Assembly: GCA_903821605.1 (NCBI GenBank)
Contig: CAIJLZ010000004.1
Span: forward strand, 1-64,000
DNA: 64,000 nucleotides
Reading direction: 5' to 3'
DNA from: an uncultured Sphingomonadales bacterium
GTDB taxonomy: Bacteria; Pseudomonadota; Alphaproteobacteria; Sphingomonadales; Sphingomonadaceae
The notes below the pieces were generated by a model. The model was not told the origin of the DNA. It worked only from the letters and a program-made list of their open reading frames with translations, and did no database searches. Made by a program: the position numbers and the translations under genes. Positions 62,232 through 64,000 of this stretch are shown piece by piece; positions within the stretch are counted from its first letter, which is position 1, and each line of letters starts with the position of its first letter.

Positions 62232-64000
<1,769 letters not shown>

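Overview
The window looks like chromosomal DNA of a sphingomonad alphaproteobacterium (order Sphingomonadales). The reasons are high GC with many CGCC/GGCC-rich codons, an alphaproteobacterial rRNA-leader boxA at the left edge, a TIGR02300 zinc-ribbon protein, a DUF6456/XRE pair, the runs lepB-rnc-era and aroA-cmk, and a flagellar operon led by a sigma-54 promoter. The genus cannot be fixed from the sequence alone. No prophage, insertion sequence or CRISPR array was seen.

Layout. 1-470: probable promoter and leader of an rRNA operon read leftwards out of the window. 0.47-14.6 kb: mixed metabolic and accessory genes (two glutathione transferases, CYTH protein, zinc-ribbon protein, acyl-CoA ligase, paralogous NTF2-like pair, heme-binding beta-barrel protein, DUF5671 membrane pair, two MFS transporters, FNT channel, HNH nuclease, WYL regulator after an AT-rich stretch). 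14.7 kb: tRNA-Cys. 14.9-26.4 kb: one tightly packed minus-strand flagellar operon, fliE-F-G-H-I-J-K-L-M-N-O-P-Q-R-flhB, with a near-consensus sigma-54 promoter before fliE, followed on the other strand by a short flagellin gene with its own sigma-28-like promoter and terminator. 27.5-34.2 kb: entericidin lipoprotein, SIMPL protein, a two-gene RND efflux system and a DUF445 membrane protein. 34.4-38.9 kb: yebC, a lipoprotein, ruvC, a cobalamin riboswitch with its btuB-type receptor, and tRNA-Gly. 39-44.4 kb: DUF6456/XRE divergent pair, dnaJ and dnaK with a heat-shock-type promoter, a copper chaperone and rpoZ. 44.4-47.8 kb: a phospholipase-D/cardiolipin-synthase-like gene convergent with a phospholipid methyltransferase-like gene, then two tandem predicted small-RNA genes and a divergent LysR regulator. 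48-56.8 kb: RhlE-type helicase, LytTR two-component pair, tldD, TetR regulator, obgE-proB-epimerase. 56.8-64 kb: pgi, lepB-rnc-era, an orphan winged-helix regulator, tRNA-Ala, the TIGR02300 protein, aroA and the 5' part of cmk.

The most interesting locus is 46.4-46.9 kb. Two near-identical transcription units of about 65 nt lie in tandem on the minus strand. Each has a rho-independent terminator, an unpaired CCUCUCCU anti-Shine-Dalgarno segment and a weak -35 element. Each also has a LysR-type T-N11-A dyad centred about 64 nt upstream of the predicted start. The LysR gene is divergent and adjacent. This layout parallels the rhizobial/Brucella AbcR1/AbcR2 sibling sRNAs controlled by the LysR regulator LsrB/VtlR, and I know of no described sphingomonad counterpart.

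Other oddities are a FliM without the N-terminal CheY-binding segment, a CYTH protein with Lys in place of an acidic motif residue, strong dyads in two regulator promoters, and a possible CTG start for rnc.
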